30,826 nt of DNA, taken from the NCBI GenBank assembly GCA_910587055.1, contig CAJUKY010000006.1, forward strand, positions 1 to 30,826, read 5' to 3'. Made by a program: the position numbers and the translations under genes. Within the stretch, counting starts at the first letter, position 1. Each line of letters opens with the position of its first letter. Shown piece by piece: positions 22,501 through 30,359 of this stretch. The notes beneath the pieces are model-generated. The model had not been told where the DNA came from, did not search any database, and saw only the letters and a list, made by a program, of their open reading frames with translations. Origin of the DNA: Candidatus Gastranaerophilales bacterium. Its GTDB lineage: Bacteria; Cyanobacteriota; Vampirovibrionia; Gastranaerophilales; Gastranaerophilaceae.

Positions 22501-22863
22501 TTAATAATCATAATCCACCATAATAAGTCCGAATTCATCCACAGGCAGACCCATCTGCTCGTATGTATAATCTGAATTTGAAATACTTACTATGGTTTCA
22601 TTTACAAAAGAATCCGGGTTTGAAATCTGCATTGCAAAAAATGCAAGGAAAATCATCAAAAATGAAGCAGCCATTGCAACAGCATTTTTCCTTACCGCTC
22701 TTTTCTTTTTGTATAGGGGTGTTACCTCTTTTATAAGATTTGAAACTTTTTGCATTTTTTCATATTCGGCCTTGCAGGTTTCGCATTCTTCAATATGAGC
22801 TAAAAGCGCTTTTTCGTCTTCCGTGATAAATAATTCTTCAAATTTTTTGCATTTTTTATCCAT
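22501..22863 (-). CDS. Zinc-finger anti-sigma factor-like membrane protein
   Basis: 120 residues. The cytoplasmic N-terminus has a zinc-binding pattern C5 ... H23-x3-C27-x2-C30 (AHIEECETCKAEY), as in ZAS/HC2 anti-sigma factors. One membrane helix follows at about 61-79 (AVAMAASFLMIFLAFFAMQI). A short extracytoplasmic tail of about 40 residues contains tyrosine- and aspartate-rich ends (MVDYDY). First gene of the operon, so the anti-sigma is made just ahead of its sigma factor. It would hold the sigma at the membrane until an envelope signal arrives. AGGAAA precedes the ATG. Confidence 0.85.
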   Translation of the reverse strand: MDKKCKKFEELFITEDEKALLAHIEECETCKAEYEKMQKVSNLIKEVTPLYKKKRAVRKNAVAMAASFLMIFLAFFAMQISNPDSFVNETIVSISNSDYTYEQMGLPVDEFGLIMVDYDY

Positions 22864-22896
22864 TGTTTTTTCCTGAATTTTTTCCTTACACTATCT

Positions 22897-22924
22897 ATAA
22901 CGATTTTAAAATAAAAATTGTTCA
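22897..22924 (-). promoter_or_regulatory. Candidate ECF-dependent promoter
   Basis: On the minus strand TGAACA (22919-22924), 16 nt and CGTTAT (22897-22902). This resembles the TGAAAC-N16-CGTA pattern of ECF promoters, which differs from the housekeeping type, and suggests that the sigma factor activates its own operon. Confidence 0.4.
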
Positions 22925-22935
22925 TTTTTTATTTA

Positions 22936-22944
22936 TGCTATACT
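22936..22944 (+). promoter_or_regulatory. Extended -10 of nadE
   Basis: TGC-TATACT on the plus strand, with a start near 22951 and a leader of about 29 nt before the nadE ATG. There is no good -35 at the usual distance. Confidence 0.5.
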
Positions 22945-22979
22945 TATTTTGATAAATAAAAACAGCTGAAAGTAAGACT

Positions 22980-24944
22980 ATGATTGATGTTACCAAATAT
23001 ATAAAAGATGAGCTTGCGGCATATGAATTCTGCGGTGAAAATTTTCACACAAACCCTTCTGCTGCAGGAATTTCGACGGATGAAAGAAAAGAAATAATAT
23101 CTAAAATTAAATCCCGCCTTACGCCCGAAACCATTGTGCTGGCGCAGGTTGACCCGATTGTCGGAGATATTGAATACAATTTTAATAAAGCAAAAAAATA
23201 TATTGAATGGGCAAATGAATTAAAAGTGGGCGCAATCGCTTTTCCGGAGCTGTTTTTATTTGGTTACCCCGTTTTTGATATTATTGACAGATACCCCAAA
23301 TTAGTTGAAAAAAATATTGAATATCTTGAAAAACTGGCTAAATATACGGGTAAAACGAAGGTGCTGATTGGCTTTTGCGAATTTAACAGATTTTATATAG
23401 GCAAAAGATATTTTAATTCTGTTGCGGTTTTATCAAATAAAAAAATTGAAACAATTATAAGAAAGACGCTATTGCCCGTATATAGCGAGTTTAGCGATGC
23501 AAGATATTTCCAATCTGCCGAATTTGATTCAAAGGAAAGAATTATAGAAATCGGCAAAAACCGTGTGGGAGTAATAATTTGCGAAGAAAACTGGGCGGAT
23601 AAAGACTTTTTTGACCATCCTGTGTACAGTTTTGACCCCGTTGATAAAATTATAGAGGAGCAAAAGCCTGATTTAATCATTAATTGCAGTTCTTCGCCCA
23701 CCCGTGCAAAAAAAGAACAGCTGCTTCATAATATGTTATCTTTTGTGAGCAAAAAATATCAAACGCCGATTTGTTATGTAAATCAGGTAGGTGCGGTGGA
23801 TAATATTACTTTTCAGGGTGCAAGCAGGCTCTACGGTGCAGATGGCGAGATTTTGGCGCGTGCAAAGTCTTTCAGTGAGCAGTTTTTCATAGTACAACCG
23901 CCCTCAAAAACTGCTAAAGACACGGATGTTAATCGTATTTACCCCCTTCCCTGCGGTTTGGAACAGACGTTAAACGCGCAAAAGGCCTTCAGTCTTGATT
24001 ATGAGCCTGATTTAGAACGTACATATCTTACTGTGACAAGCTCCATCAGGGATTATTTTCATAAAAATGGCTTTAAAAGAGCAGTTCTGGGCGTTTCAGG
24101 CGGCTTAGATTCTTCCGTATCCTGTGTTTTGCTTGCCGATGCACTTGGAAAAGAAAATGTTTTTGCAATTTCCATGCCATCTTCTATCACAAGTACGCAG
24201 AGTAAATCTGACGCGAAAGAATTGTGCGGTAATTTAGGGGTTAACTACACGGAAATTCCGATTTTAGATATGTTCAATGCCAGCAGGGATACCTTTTCTA
24301 AGGTGTTTGATACGGTTGAAACCAGGTGGCAGGATAGGTTTAAGGCTCCTTTAACCAATGATAATATTCAGGCTCGAAGCCGTGCCATGATTTTATGGGG
24401 CGTTTCAAATGAATTTCCTAACACCATGCCTGTTGCTACATCCGATAAATCAGAACTTTATATGGGCTATGCCACAATAAACGGCGATATGTCAGGCGGT
24501 TTTGCACCTATTGCCGATATTACAAAAACAAAACTTTTTGCGCTTGCGCGCTGGCTTAATAAAAACAGGCTTGAGCGAAATGCAATCCCTGCCGCGGTTT
24601 TGACTAAGCCCCCCGGTGCAGAGCTTGCCATAGACCCGAATACCGGCAAGCCGCTTTTAGCAGAAGATGCTCTTATGCCTTATGAATTTCTGGATGAAGT
24701 TATCTGGAGGCTTGAAAACCTGCATCAGAGTAAGGAAGAAATGCTTTTAGAAACATTTCTTTACGAAGAAAAACATAAAGTTGATAAAAATACAAAAATT
24801 GCATGGCTGGATAAATTTTTCCGCAGAATGCAGACGGCGCTTTTTAAATGGTCTATAATGCCTCCTGCACCTATTGTTGATGCCCGTTCAATTAATAAAA
24901 CCGAATACAATCAGCCGATAACCTCAAAACTCAAGCTGTATTAA
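22980..24944 (+). CDS. nadE: Glutamine-dependent NAD+ synthetase
   Basis: 654 residues. NadE makes NAD+ from nicotinate adenine dinucleotide using ATP, with ammonia from glutamine. The N-terminal nitrilase-type glutaminase has its triad at E90 (AFPELFLFGY), K162 (RKTLLPVYSEF) and C201 (VIICEENW). The C-terminal synthetase has the PP-loop SGGLDSS (373-379), then ATSDKSELYMGY and KPPGAEL. The length fits the long, two-domain form found in Mycobacterium and many bacteria. No strong Shine-Dalgarno is visible (GAAAGTAAG). Divergent from the anti-sigma operon. Confidence 0.96.
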   Translation: MIDVTKYIKDELAAYEFCGENFHTNPSAAGISTDERKEIISKIKSRLTPETIVLAQVDPIVGDIEYNFNKAKKYIEWANELKVGAIAFPELFLFGYPVFDIIDRYPKLVEKNIEYLEKLAKYTGKTKVLIGFCEFNRFYIGKRYFNSVAVLSNKKIETIIRKTLLPVYSEFSDARYFQSAEFDSKERIIEIGKNRVGVIICEENWADKDFFDHPVYSFDPVDKIIEEQKPDLIINCSSSPTRAKKEQLLHNMLSFVSKKYQTPICYVNQVGAVDNITFQGASRLYGADGEILARAKSFSEQFFIVQPPSKTAKDTDVNRIYPLPCGLEQTLNAQKAFSLDYEPDLERTYLTVTSSIRDYFHKNGFKRAVLGVSGGLDSSVSCVLLADALGKENVFAISMPSSITSTQSKSDAKELCGNLGVNYTEIPILDMFNASRDTFSKVFDTVETRWQDRFKAPLTNDNIQARSRAMILWGVSNEFPNTMPVATSDKSELYMGYATINGDMSGGFAPIADITKTKLFALARWLNKNRLERNAIPAAVLTKPPGAELAIDPNTGKPLLAEDALMPYEFLDEVIWRLENLHQSKEEMLLETFLYEEKHKVDKNTKIAWLDKFFRRMQTALFKWSIMPPAPIVDARSINKTEYNQPITSKLKLY

Positions 24945-25018
24945 GGTTTGAATTTATTAATTACTGAATTTTTTCAAAGGAGGCGTAAATTAAACAATAA
25001 ACAACTTTTAAAAGCCTT

Positions 25019-25348
25019 CTATGATTGGTTTATAGCCTTGCAAAAATTAAACATAAGTTTTGTTAATTTTGCATTGCGGTTTAATTCCGAAATTACAAAT
25101 TTTCTCATGGCGGCAACGGATTTTTCTTCCCCGAAAACAAACAGCTCAAACACATCTACCCCGAGGGCTGCAGCTATTTTTGCAAGATTTTCGGGTGTCG
25201 GATAATTTTTACCGATTTCAATTCTCGACACATTTTGCGGTTCAATGCCAATCTGTTCTGCAAGCTGTTCCTGTGTCATTTTCATAGATTTTCTTATTCG
25301 CTGTATTCTTGCCCCGAGCATTTTTTTAATGTTGGTGGTTTCTGCCAT
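25019..25348 (-). CDS. XRE-family HTH regulator
   Basis: 109 residues from the ATG at 25348; the 30 upstream in-frame codons are unlikely to be coding. The lambda-repressor-type HTH covers GARIQRIRKSMKMTQEQL, GIEPQNVSRIEIGKNYPTP and LAKIAAALGVDVFELF (about 12-70). A helical C-terminus (VISELNRNAKLTKLMFNFC) may dimerise. A weak GGA is present upstream. It lies between nadE (convergent) and the giant pilin-like gene (divergent), so it may control the latter. Its ligand and target are not shown. Confidence 0.85.
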   Translation of the reverse strand: MAETTNIKKMLGARIQRIRKSMKMTQEQLAEQIGIEPQNVSRIEIGKNYPTPENLAKIAAALGVDVFELFVFGEEKSVAAMRKFVISELNRNAKLTKLMFNFCKAINQS

Positions 25349-25431
25349 TATTAAATATCCAATTTTATTGTTATAGTTGCATTTTAGCCCGTTTATTTTA
25401 TTTTTAATATAGCCCATCAAGATAATTTTTA

Positions 25432-25460
25432 TTGACAATTAGCCTCAATGAATATAAAAT
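25432..25460 (+). promoter_or_regulatory. Promoter of the glycine-rich pilin-like gene
   Basis: TTGACA (25432-25437), 17 nt, TAAAAT (25455-25460), with a start near 25467 and a leader of about 63 nt. A well-formed housekeeping promoter. Confidence 0.75.
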
Positions 25461-25529
25461 ATAATCCATTAGATATAATTTTCTTTGAAAAGTTGTTGTA
25501 TTAAATAGATTTTAGGGAAATTGTTTATT

Positions 25530-27941
25530 ATGAAAAAGTTGTTCAAGGGGCAAAATCTGCCCTATGTTGCACATTGTGCGGCCTTCTCGCTTATTGAAAT
25601 GCTCATGGCTCTCCTTGTAGCTTCGCTTTTGCTTGCGGCATTAGCCCCTGTAATGACAAAAAAAATGAATGAGAATATTCATATATCAGGATATGGAGAA
25701 ACATATAAAGCTCCTGCAGATATGCAATGTTTTTCTTATTCTGATTCTCAGCCTGAAGTAGATATAAGTATTAATGATGTATATTCGGTAAGCTTTCTGA
25801 TAGCCTCAGCAGGAGGAGGCGGAGCAGGTGCAACAAGTGTAAAAAAAGTTGCTGCAACGCCTGTGCAGATATCAGGAACAACATCTGACACAACGAGAAC
25901 AATAACAATTGATGAATATATGACAGATGTTAAAGCAACCCTTGCAGGAGGCGGAGGAGGCGGTGCCGGAGGAGCGGGATATGTAAGCAATTGCCCCGCC
26001 GGCACACACCAGTTTAACGGTAATTCAAACGTTAAAGCTTTCTGTATGACTAAATACAATGTAGGAGAGGGAGAAAATAATGTTAATCCGATAAATGCGG
26101 CCTATGTACCGCCAAGATACGGCGGAAGAACTTTCTGGGCGCATGACGGTAATGCCCAAGGCCAGTGCAATGACCAGCAATGCTGCTATCGTGTATATGC
26201 TTTGAGTGGCGAATATACAACTGCAAATACACCAAACTGTACGGGCACCGGTAGCGATGCTTCCTGTACAAGAACGGTATGCCAGTGGGCTGTTGCAAGT
26301 AACAGCTGTTATCATTTTACGTATGTTCCAAGCAATGTTCCGGCAGCGAACTGGAGTCTTGTAAATGATAATCAATGGAATTATTTAAGAACCATAGATG
26401 TGTCATATTTAGGCAAAAACGGTGCTTTATTATGCGGTGAAAATACTTATGCCGGAGGATACAGGTGTGACCGCGTAGGCAATAGGTGCTTCGGTACATA
26501 CCATATTAGTTGTTTTCCGAGCCATATGCTGTCTCAAGATACTGAAACCAATGGAATACCTCACTGGATTAACTTTGCAGATGGCAAACTTACCAATGTC
26601 GGTGCAAATTTTTTCTATCATGCTATGTCTGCCCGCTGCTCTCTTGATAAAACAAAACTTACAAAATCCTATTCAGGAGCAGGCGGTGCCGCAGGCGCTT
26701 ATATTTCCGAATTAGATATAACAGGATATGTTAAGCAGGCAGGTGTAGGAGGAAAAATAGAAATAATTGCAGGTAAAGGAGGCAAAGGCGGAGATGGAGC
26801 AGCATCAAAAAATAATGCAGGAAGTGATGGCAGCAGCGGCGGCATATCAAGAATATTAATTAAAAATAAAGATGGCGGTATTGTATACGGAATAAGAGTA
26901 AAAGGCGGAGAAGGCGGCAAGGCGGCGGAAAATATTACGGTATCAGGAACAGCCGCAATTAACCCCAATATATCGGCATCAAGAAACTGTGAAGATACAA
27001 CAGATGGTGTGAATTGGAAAGAAACTTCCTGTACACAAAACATATTAAAGGGAGGAAACGGAAATACGGTATGGGCAAGCAGTGCTGCGGCAAATAATGG
27101 CGGTGTGTCACCCGTAAATTCTGCTTTAACCGGTAACGGTGCAGGAGGAAGCGGCGGGACATCTTCATACGGATATAATGACACTGTTGATTCAGTGCAG
27201 GGAAATAACGGGCAGGGCGGTCTTGTTAAAATAACCTATAATAATGAATTTGCCCCAGCCCCCGGCGGAGGCGGAGGAGGCGGAACAATTGCACAAATAA
27301 AAGATGTTCAGCTTGGAAAACAGACTGATTGTACTTTAACAATAGGCAAAGGGGGTAAAGGAGGAGGCATAGATAATAACGGAATAGACGGCGGTTCTTC
27401 TTCAATAAAATGTTCAACGGATGTAAGAACATTTACCGTTGCAGGAGGCAAGGGAGGAAAAATCGGAATAAGCGCCCAATCTTCAACAACCAATCCAACC
27501 CCCGGTAAAGGCGGAGAATACGGAGATATTAATAAATCAAGTACAACCGCAGTTAAAGATTATAATTCATCAAAGAAAACAATCCTTGAAGGAATAAACG
27601 GAGAAGACGGCATATACGATAAAGTTAATAAACAAAGCATAGGAGGAAGAGGAGGAAAATCAGGCACAGGAACATTCGGTGCATGCGGAGGATTATACAT
27701 AGAAGATGATGAGAAAAAAGGAATATGTAAAGTAAGTGAAACAGATAACAAAAGAATAGAAGGCAAAGGATTTGAATACAAAGATGTTATTACGCCATCT
27801 ACAAATGAACTTGCAAATCTATCATACGGTATTGCAGGCTCAGGCGGAGGAGGCGGAGGCTGGACCAGAGAACTTGGCTCAGGCAAAGGAGGAGATGGCA
27901 TGAACGGCTATGTATGTGTTTACTGGTACAACACTGATTAG
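25530..27941 (+). CDS. Giant glycine-rich prepilin-anchored surface protein
   Basis: 803 residues from the ATG at 25530 (AGGG 12 nt upstream); a TTG at 25521 would add three. The N-terminus is prepilin-like: a basic leader, then AAFSLIEMLMALLVASLLLAALAP, with cleavage probably after A18 and Glu at +5. Normal pilins are 100-250 residues. A cysteine-rich domain (about 150-370, with CNDQQCCY, SCTRTVCQW and YRCDRVGNRCFGTYHISC) is flanked by glycine-rich blocks: AGGGGAGA near 97-104, AGGGGGGAGGAG near 139-150, then AGKGGKGGDGA, VKGGEGGKA, APGGGGGGG, IGKGGKGGG, VAGGKGGKIG and GSGGGGGG. This resembles the polyglycine-type domains of phage tail-fibre adhesins. It has its own promoter and terminator; no pilus assembly genes are near. 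A surface fibre or adhesin is likely. Confidence 0.8.
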   Translation: MKKLFKGQNLPYVAHCAAFSLIEMLMALLVASLLLAALAPVMTKKMNENIHISGYGETYKAPADMQCFSYSDSQPEVDISINDVYSVSFLIASAGGGGAGATSVKKVAATPVQISGTTSDTTRTITIDEYMTDVKATLAGGGGGGAGGAGYVSNCPAGTHQFNGNSNVKAFCMTKYNVGEGENNVNPINAAYVPPRYGGRTFWAHDGNAQGQCNDQQCCYRVYALSGEYTTANTPNCTGTGSDASCTRTVCQWAVASNSCYHFTYVPSNVPAANWSLVNDNQWNYLRTIDVSYLGKNGALLCGENTYAGGYRCDRVGNRCFGTYHISCFPSHMLSQDTETNGIPHWINFADGKLTNVGANFFYHAMSARCSLDKTKLTKSYSGAGGAAGAYISELDITGYVKQAGVGGKIEIIAGKGGKGGDGAASKNNAGSDGSSGGISRILIKNKDGGIVYGIRVKGGEGGKAAENITVSGTAAINPNISASRNCEDTTDGVNWKETSCTQNILKGGNGNTVWASSAAANNGGVSPVNSALTGNGAGGSGGTSSYGYNDTVDSVQGNNGQGGLVKITYNNEFAPAPGGGGGGGTIAQIKDVQLGKQTDCTLTIGKGGKGGGIDNNGIDGGSSSIKCSTDVRTFTVAGGKGGKIGISAQSSTTNPTPGKGGEYGDINKSSTTAVKDYNSSKKTILEGINGEDGIYDKVNKQSIGGRGGKSGTGTFGACGGLYIEDDEKKGICKVSETDNKRIEGKGFEYKDVITPSTNELANLSYGIAGSGGGGGGWTRELGSGKGGDGMNGYVCVYWYNTD

Positions 27942-27988
27942 CAAAACAAATGAAAGAAAAGATAATTTACGATAAACAACTTATTTTC

Positions 27989-28027
27989 GGGTATTGATTT
28001 TTGTAACCTTCAATACCCCTTTTTTTA
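27989..28027 (+). terminator. Intrinsic terminator of the glycine-rich gene
   Basis: GGGTATTGA (27989-27997) pairs with TCAATACCC (28010-28018), followed by CTTTTTTTT. It lies 48 nt past the stop codon. Confidence 0.85.
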
Positions 28028-28073
28028 TGAATAAGGATGGGTTGAAAATGAAAAAATAAGGTATAATGGATAT

Positions 28074-28184
28074 ATAGGGAAAGACCTCTAAGAGGTCGCT
28101 CTCTCAAGGCTCTTTATAACTTCCCTATTTTGTTAGAAATATAAGCGCTATGATTATCCAAAAGATAAGCCTTAGCGCTTTTTT
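28074..28184 (+). ncRNA. Candidate antisense antitoxin RNA
   Basis: A TATAAT (28062-28067) places a start at about 28074. The predicted RNA of about 111 nt begins with an 8-bp stem: ATAGGGAA (28074-28081) pairs with TTCCCTAT (28121-28128), enclosing the hairpin GACCTC-TAA-GAGGTC (28083-28097). It ends with an intrinsic terminator: AAGCGCTA (28143-28150) pairs with TAGCGCTT (28173-28180), then a T-run to 28184. It is antisense to most of the 25-residue peptide gene at 28125-28202. A TTGAAA lies upstream but only 14 nt from the -10, so the -35 is weak. No protein of note is encoded. Confidence 0.5.
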
Positions 28185-28202
28185 AGTTACGCTGAAATTC
28201 AT
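28125..28202 (-). CDS. 25-residue hydrophobic peptide, candidate type I toxin
   Basis: A 26-codon ORF giving MNFSVTKKALRL, a hydrophobic helix FWIIIALIFL, and the ending TK. It has one basic flank followed by a single membrane helix, the shape of small membrane-acting type I toxins. The Shine-Dalgarno AAAGGAGGTGA (28208-28218) is complete and 8 nt from the ATG, the best in the window, which is unusual for such a tiny ORF unless it is truly translated. Its DNA also encodes, on the other strand, the terminator of the candidate antisense RNA. No known toxin family was recognised from the sequence. A chance ORF is possible. Confidence 0.5.
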   Translation of the reverse strand: MNFSVTKKALRLIFWIIIALIFLTK

Positions 28203-28289
28203 TTCTTTCACCTCCTTTCCCGTATTTTTTACATAACAAGTCTGTGCGGGCGGAGGGATAAACAGGGAAACTTACCCGATATTATTATA
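28203..28289 (-). promoter_or_regulatory. Promoter and leader of the candidate toxin
   Basis: On the minus strand TATAAT (28284-28289) would give a start near 28277 and a leader of about 75 nt. The leader contains TTTCCC (28265-28270) and CCCTCC (28252-28257), which are complementary to the GGGAAAGGAGG that holds the Shine-Dalgarno. The ribosome site could therefore be sequestered, as in known type I toxin mRNAs. No good -35 is visible. Confidence 0.4.
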
Positions 28290-28334
28290 GAAATAAAATT
28301 TGCATGATAAATCATTTGGAAGCTTGAATTCCTA

Positions 28335-28343
28335 TGGTAGAAT
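28335..28343 (+). promoter_or_regulatory. Extended -10 of uvrB (leaderless geometry)
   Basis: TGG-TAGAAT on the plus strand, then GTCATT (6 nt), then the ATG of uvrB. A weak TTTGGA lies 17 nt before the -10. There is no Shine-Dalgarno, so translation probably starts at the mRNA 5' end. I saw no LexA-type box. Confidence 0.6.
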
Positions 28344-28349
28344 GTCATT

Positions 28350-30335
28350 ATGATAAAGAAGCAGTTTAAGATAGAATCCGGATATAAGCCTCAGGGCGAC
28401 CAGCCGAAGGCAATTGAAGCCTTAAGCAAAGGTGTGCTTGACGGGATGGAAACGCAGACTTTGCTTGGGGTAACAGGGTCAGGAAAAACTTTTACCATTG
28501 CAAATGTGATTGAAAAGGTTCAAAAACCCACTCTTATTATCGCGCACAATAAAACCCTTGCAGCACAGCTTTATAATGAATTTAAAGAGCTTTTCCCGAA
28601 TAATGCGGTTGAATATTTTATAAGCTATTATGATTATTATCAGCCTGAAGCATATATTCCGCGCACAGATACCTATATTGAAAAAACCGCTTCAATAAAT
28701 GATGAAATTGATCGATTACGGCATAACACCACGCGCAGTTTATATGAGCGAAATGATGTTATAGTGGTGGCTTCGGTCAGCTGTATATATGGTTTAGGAC
28801 TGCCTGAAAATTATTTTAAAGGGGCATTAAATTTAGCCGTAGGTGAAGAAATAGACAGACAGGCGCTTTTAGAGCATCTTGTGCTTGTGCGGTATGAGCG
28901 AAATGATGTTGAATTAAAACGCGCGACTTTCCGTGCCAGGGGCGATATTGTTGAAATTATGCCAAGTTATGAAAAAGTGGTAACGCGGATTTATTTCTTC
29001 GGGGATGAGATTGAAAAAATTTCAAGAATTGACCCTGTAACGGGCGAAGTATTGGAAAATGTACCCGAAACCGTTATATATCCTGCGGTTCACTATCTTG
29101 CGGATGACGATGATATGGATGGTTCAATTGAGCAAATCCGCCGTGAGTTAAAGGCGCGTTTGAATGAACTTTATGCCGAAAATAAACTTGTTGAGGCTCA
29201 AAGGCTTGAGCAGCGCGTAAATTACGATATTGAAATGATAAAAGAGATGGGATATTGCTCGGGGATTGAAAATTATTCCCGTATTTTGGAAAAACGCCTG
29301 CCGGGAACCCCTCCTGCAACTCTTTTAGATTATTTTCAGGAAGATTTTCTTGTTGTGGTGGATGAATCGCACGTAACGCTGCCGCAGCTAAAGGGTATGT
29401 ATTTTGGGGATAAATCGCGCAAGGAAGTGCTGGTTGATTACGGTTTCAGGCTGCCCTGCGCAAAGGATAACAGGCCTTTGACATTTGATGAGTTCCGGGG
29501 AAAAATCGGGCAGAAAATATTTATCTCAGCAACGCCTGCAGATTTTGAAAAGCAGGAATCAGCCCAAATTGTGGAGCAGATTATCCGCCCTACAGGGCTT
29601 TTAGACCCTGAAATTGATGTGCGTCCGACAGAAGGACAGGTAAATGACCTCATTAAAGAGATAAACGCTACGGCGGAAAAGAAAGAGCGTATTCTTGTTA
29701 CCACTTTAACCAAAAAAATGGCGGAAGAATTAACCGAATATTTGACTCAGAAAGGCATCAGGGTACGTTATCTGCATAGCGAGGTGCAGTCTTTGGAACG
29801 TGTTGAAATTTTAAGAGATTTAAGGCTTGGCGAATTTGATGTTTTAATCGGTGTAAACCTTCTGCGTGAGGGGCTTGATATACCCGAAGTTTCCCTTGTT
29901 GCTATAATGGATGCGGATAAGGAAGGATTTTTAAGGTGTGAAACGTCTTTAATTCAGACTATAGGGCGTTCGGCAAGAAATGCGGACGGGCATGTTATTA
30001 TGTATGCCGATAAAATAACAGATTCTATGAAGGTTGCAATTGAAGAAACAAAACGGCGCCGTGAATTACAGATGGCATTTAACAAAAAGCACGGTATTAC
30101 GCCGAAAACGATTAAAAAATCCATTGAAAATAACTTGCTGTCACTGGTTCAAAGCTACAGAAGCATTGAAGATATTGTGGCACAAGAGATGTGTGACCTT
30201 AACATTGATAAAAAAGATTTGCCGAAGCTTTTAAATAAGCTTGAAAAAGATATGCACAAAGCTGCGAAAATTCTTGATTTTGAACGTGCGGCGGAACTTC
30301 GCGATCAGATAAAGAAATTGAGAGAGATGGTGTAA
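28350..30335 (+). CDS. uvrB: Excinuclease ABC subunit B
   Basis: 661 residues, the normal length. UvrB is the damage-verifying helicase-like subunit of nucleotide excision repair. Visible are Walker A GVTGSGKT (40-47), the beta-hairpin region around YYDYYQPEAYIPRTDTYIEK, DEIDRLRHNTTRSL, VVASVSCIYGLG, Walker B VVDESHVTLPQ, the helicase blocks VTTLTKKMAEELTEYL, LREGLDIPEVSLVAI and QTIGRSARNADG, and the C-terminal UVR domain (about 618-655) that binds UvrC. The start shows no ribosome binding site. No other uvr gene is in the window. Confidence 0.98.
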   Translation: MIKKQFKIESGYKPQGDQPKAIEALSKGVLDGMETQTLLGVTGSGKTFTIANVIEKVQKPTLIIAHNKTLAAQLYNEFKELFPNNAVEYFISYYDYYQPEAYIPRTDTYIEKTASINDEIDRLRHNTTRSLYERNDVIVVASVSCIYGLGLPENYFKGALNLAVGEEIDRQALLEHLVLVRYERNDVELKRATFRARGDIVEIMPSYEKVVTRIYFFGDEIEKISRIDPVTGEVLENVPETVIYPAVHYLADDDDMDGSIEQIRRELKARLNELYAENKLVEAQRLEQRVNYDIEMIKEMGYCSGIENYSRILEKRLPGTPPATLLDYFQEDFLVVVDESHVTLPQLKGMYFGDKSRKEVLVDYGFRLPCAKDNRPLTFDEFRGKIGQKIFISATPADFEKQESAQIVEQIIRPTGLLDPEIDVRPTEGQVNDLIKEINATAEKKERILVTTLTKKMAEELTEYLTQKGIRVRYLHSEVQSLERVEILRDLRLGEFDVLIGVNLLREGLDIPEVSLVAIMDADKEGFLRCETSLIQTIGRSARNADGHVIMYADKITDSMKVAIEETKRRRELQMAFNKKHGITPKTIKKSIENNLLSLVQSYRSIEDIVAQEMCDLNIDKKDLPKLLNKLEKDMHKAAKILDFERAAELRDQIKKLREMV

Positions 30336-30359
30336 AACCCGTTATTAATGGCTGATTGG

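Noticed and set aside
25800..27900. Repeated GGAGG-type motifs in the pilin-like gene, considered as a CRISPR-like or tandem DNA repeat
   Set aside because: Spacing is irregular and the units are glycine codons in one frame; no constant repeat and spacer pattern exists.
26699..27901. Long proline-rich ORFs on the minus strand opposite the glycine-rich gene (for example 26699-27184 and 27560-27901)
   Set aside because: They are the antisense of glycine codons (GGN to NCC), so the proline richness is a by-product. No ribosome sites or promoters precede them.
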